From Sphingomonas sp. S-NIH.Pt15_0812 (lineage in GTDB: Bacteria; Pseudomonadota; Alphaproteobacteria; Sphingomonadales; Sphingomonadaceae): 64,000 nt of DNA. Of this stretch, positions 63,075 through 64,000 are shown piece after piece. The notes under the pieces were generated by a model. It was not told the DNA's origin, searched no databases, and saw only the letters and a program-made list of their open reading frames with translations. The position numbers and the translations under genes were made by a program. The DNA is taken from positions 186,001 to 250,000 of the forward strand of contig NZ_QLJH01000001.1 in the NCBI RefSeq assembly GCF_003951315.1. Reading direction: 5' to 3'. The stretch's first letter is position 1. The number at the start of each line of letters is the position of its first letter.

Positions 63075-63980
63075 TCAGCGACGCAACGGGCGCTGCGCGC
63101 TCAGCATGTTGCGGATGGTGGTGGCGGCGACGCCGGCCTCGCCCATGGCATGGCTGATCTGGTCCAGCCCCTTCACCACGTCGCCGGCCGCGAACAGGCC
63201 GGGGATCGAGGTGCGCTGGTGGTCGTCCACCTCCAGACAGCCTTCGTCGCTGGCCCTGGCGCCGGCCTCGACCGCCAGGCGGGAGCGGATCACCGATCCC
63301 ATCGCCGGATAGACGCTGTCGAACGCCATGCGTCCCCTGGCGGTGTCCATCGCGAACCGCTCGCCCTCGATTGCGAAGCCGCCACAGGGGCCGTCGACCC
63401 GCTGGATGCCCGCATCGTCGAGCGCGGCGATGCATTCGGGGTCGAGGCCGCTTTCCGCATCCGGGCTGATGAGCGTGACGTCGCGCGTATAGCCGCGCAG
63501 GAAGATCGCCTCGCGCGTGCCATGGCTGCCCCGCCCGATTACGCCGACTCGCTTGTCAGTGACCTCATAGCCGTCGCAGATCGGGCAATAGCGCAGCAGC
63601 CCGGCCTGGAGCGCGCGCGAATGCAGGTCAACATCCATGTCGGGATGGTTGTTGACCACGCCGGTCGCCAGCAGCACCGATCGCGCCCGCGCGCCGCGAT
63701 CGCCGACCTGGACGATGAAGCCATCGCCGTCCGGCCGGATCGCGGTGACGGTCGCTTCCTCGCGCACCGCGCCGAAGCGTTCCGCCTGGGCCTGCATCAA
63801 TGCGAGCAGCTCGGGGCCGGGAATGCCGTCCGGATAGCCGGCATGATTGTTGGTGCGCGGGATCCAGCGCGCGCGGCTGTCGCCCGAGTCGAACAGGCGG
63901 ATCTTCAGCCAGAAACGCGCCAGATAGATGGCCGCCGTGAGGCCGGCGGGGCCTGCACCGACGATGATGCAGTCGTCCAC
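63075..63980 (-). CDS. Thioredoxin-reductase-like FAD/NAD(P) oxidoreductase (start uncertain, near window edge)
   Basis: A two-dinucleotide flavoprotein of about 301 residues. The FAD loop is [20 protein letters not shown], the redox centre CPICDGYEV (CxxC), the NAD(P) loop [16 protein letters not shown] and the FAD end [28 protein letters not shown] and the compact size resemble the thioredoxin-reductase-like proteins of sphingomonads and others; the partner is not known. GTG at 63978-63980 is the most downstream plausible start, but the frame stays open to base 64000 ([10 protein letters not shown]), so the true start may lie outside the window. It converges on the permease gene (4 bases apart). 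Confidence 0.88.
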   Translation of the reverse strand: MDDCIIVGAGPAGLTAAIYLARFWLKIRLFDSGDSRARWIPRTNNHAGYPDGIPGPELLALMQAQAERFGAVREEATVTAIRPDGDGFIVQVGDRGARARSVLLATGVVNNHPDMDVDLHSRALQAGLLRYCPICDGYEVTDKRVGVIGRGSHGTREAIFLRGYTRDVTLISPDAESGLDPECIAALDDAGIQRVDGPCGGFAIEGERFAMDTARGRMAFDSVYPAMGSVIRSRLAVEAGARASDEGCLEVDDHQRTSIPGLFAAGDVVKGLDQISHAMGEAGVAATTIRNMLSAQRPLRR

Positions 63981-64000
63981 CTCTTGCGCGGCCTGCGCGA

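Overview
The window looks like chromosomal DNA of a sphingomonad (Alphaproteobacteria, Sphingomonadales, probably Sphingomonas or a close relative). The evidence is the high G+C content with long antisense shadow frames, a PEPxxWA sorting protein, a TonB receptor of sphingomonad type, a GAAC-N7-GAAC LexA box at uvrA, an alphaproteobacterial SspB and an ATP12-type F1 chaperone. It is mostly housekeeping sequence. I see no rRNA, tRNA, CRISPR array, insertion sequence or prophage.

Layout. 1-4976: the end of a secreted GH16 glucanase, a small conserved-looking ORF, a single-chain MmeI-like restriction-modification enzyme and a Lys/Pro-rich small protein. 5128-11911: SOS-boxed uvrA, a RelB/ParE-type toxin-antitoxin pair, thrS, a maltose/galactoside-type acetyltransferase, and infC with a rare AUA start. 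12536-22201: a TonB receptor, a large KatE-type catalase, a structured intergenic region, glnD, and an exported PEPxxWA protein in AT-richer DNA. 22291-34016: mutS, maeB, a cyclophilin, an SDR oxidoreductase, a CHAP-domain protein, an exported MsrB, an ABC-2 exporter, queG and an SMR pump. 34013-37916: a lipoprotein, an EI24/CysZ-like membrane protein, adenosine kinase and an APC permease.

38101-42745 is the histidine operon, read on the minus strand as hisB, a YciI-like gene, hisH, hisA, hisF, two tandem paralogous SpoIIAA/STAS-like genes, hisE and a HIT gene. Several junctions are 4-base overlaps. The divergent pair sspB-GNAT follows, then a second minus-strand run (crcB, rluC-type synthase, HAD phosphatase, small membrane protein, ATP12), then two related glycine-zipper envelope proteins.

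48458-52421 is a phage-shock (Psp) locus and the most distinctive region. A divergent pspF faces a sigma-54 promoter that drives a 45-residue exported peptide, pspA, pspB, pspC and four more small membrane or coiled-coil proteins. Three of these carry a shared PspB-like coiled-coil motif and the fourth a short degenerate version. 52489-64000 carries sodB, ispZ/yciB, ftsY, mtaB, a DUF924 gene, a methyl-accepting protein, ffh, rpsP, a small acidic ORF, rimM, a second APC permease and a thioredoxin-reductase-like flavoprotein that runs to the window edge.

Other structure: two copies of a 106-base palindromic REPIN-like element (36180 and 43729) with a related half-element at 28268, several clear hairpin terminators, and two candidate AUA start codons (infC and the small ORF at 689), each 8 bases behind AGGAG. 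All calls rest on reading the sequence and remembered family features. No database search was possible.
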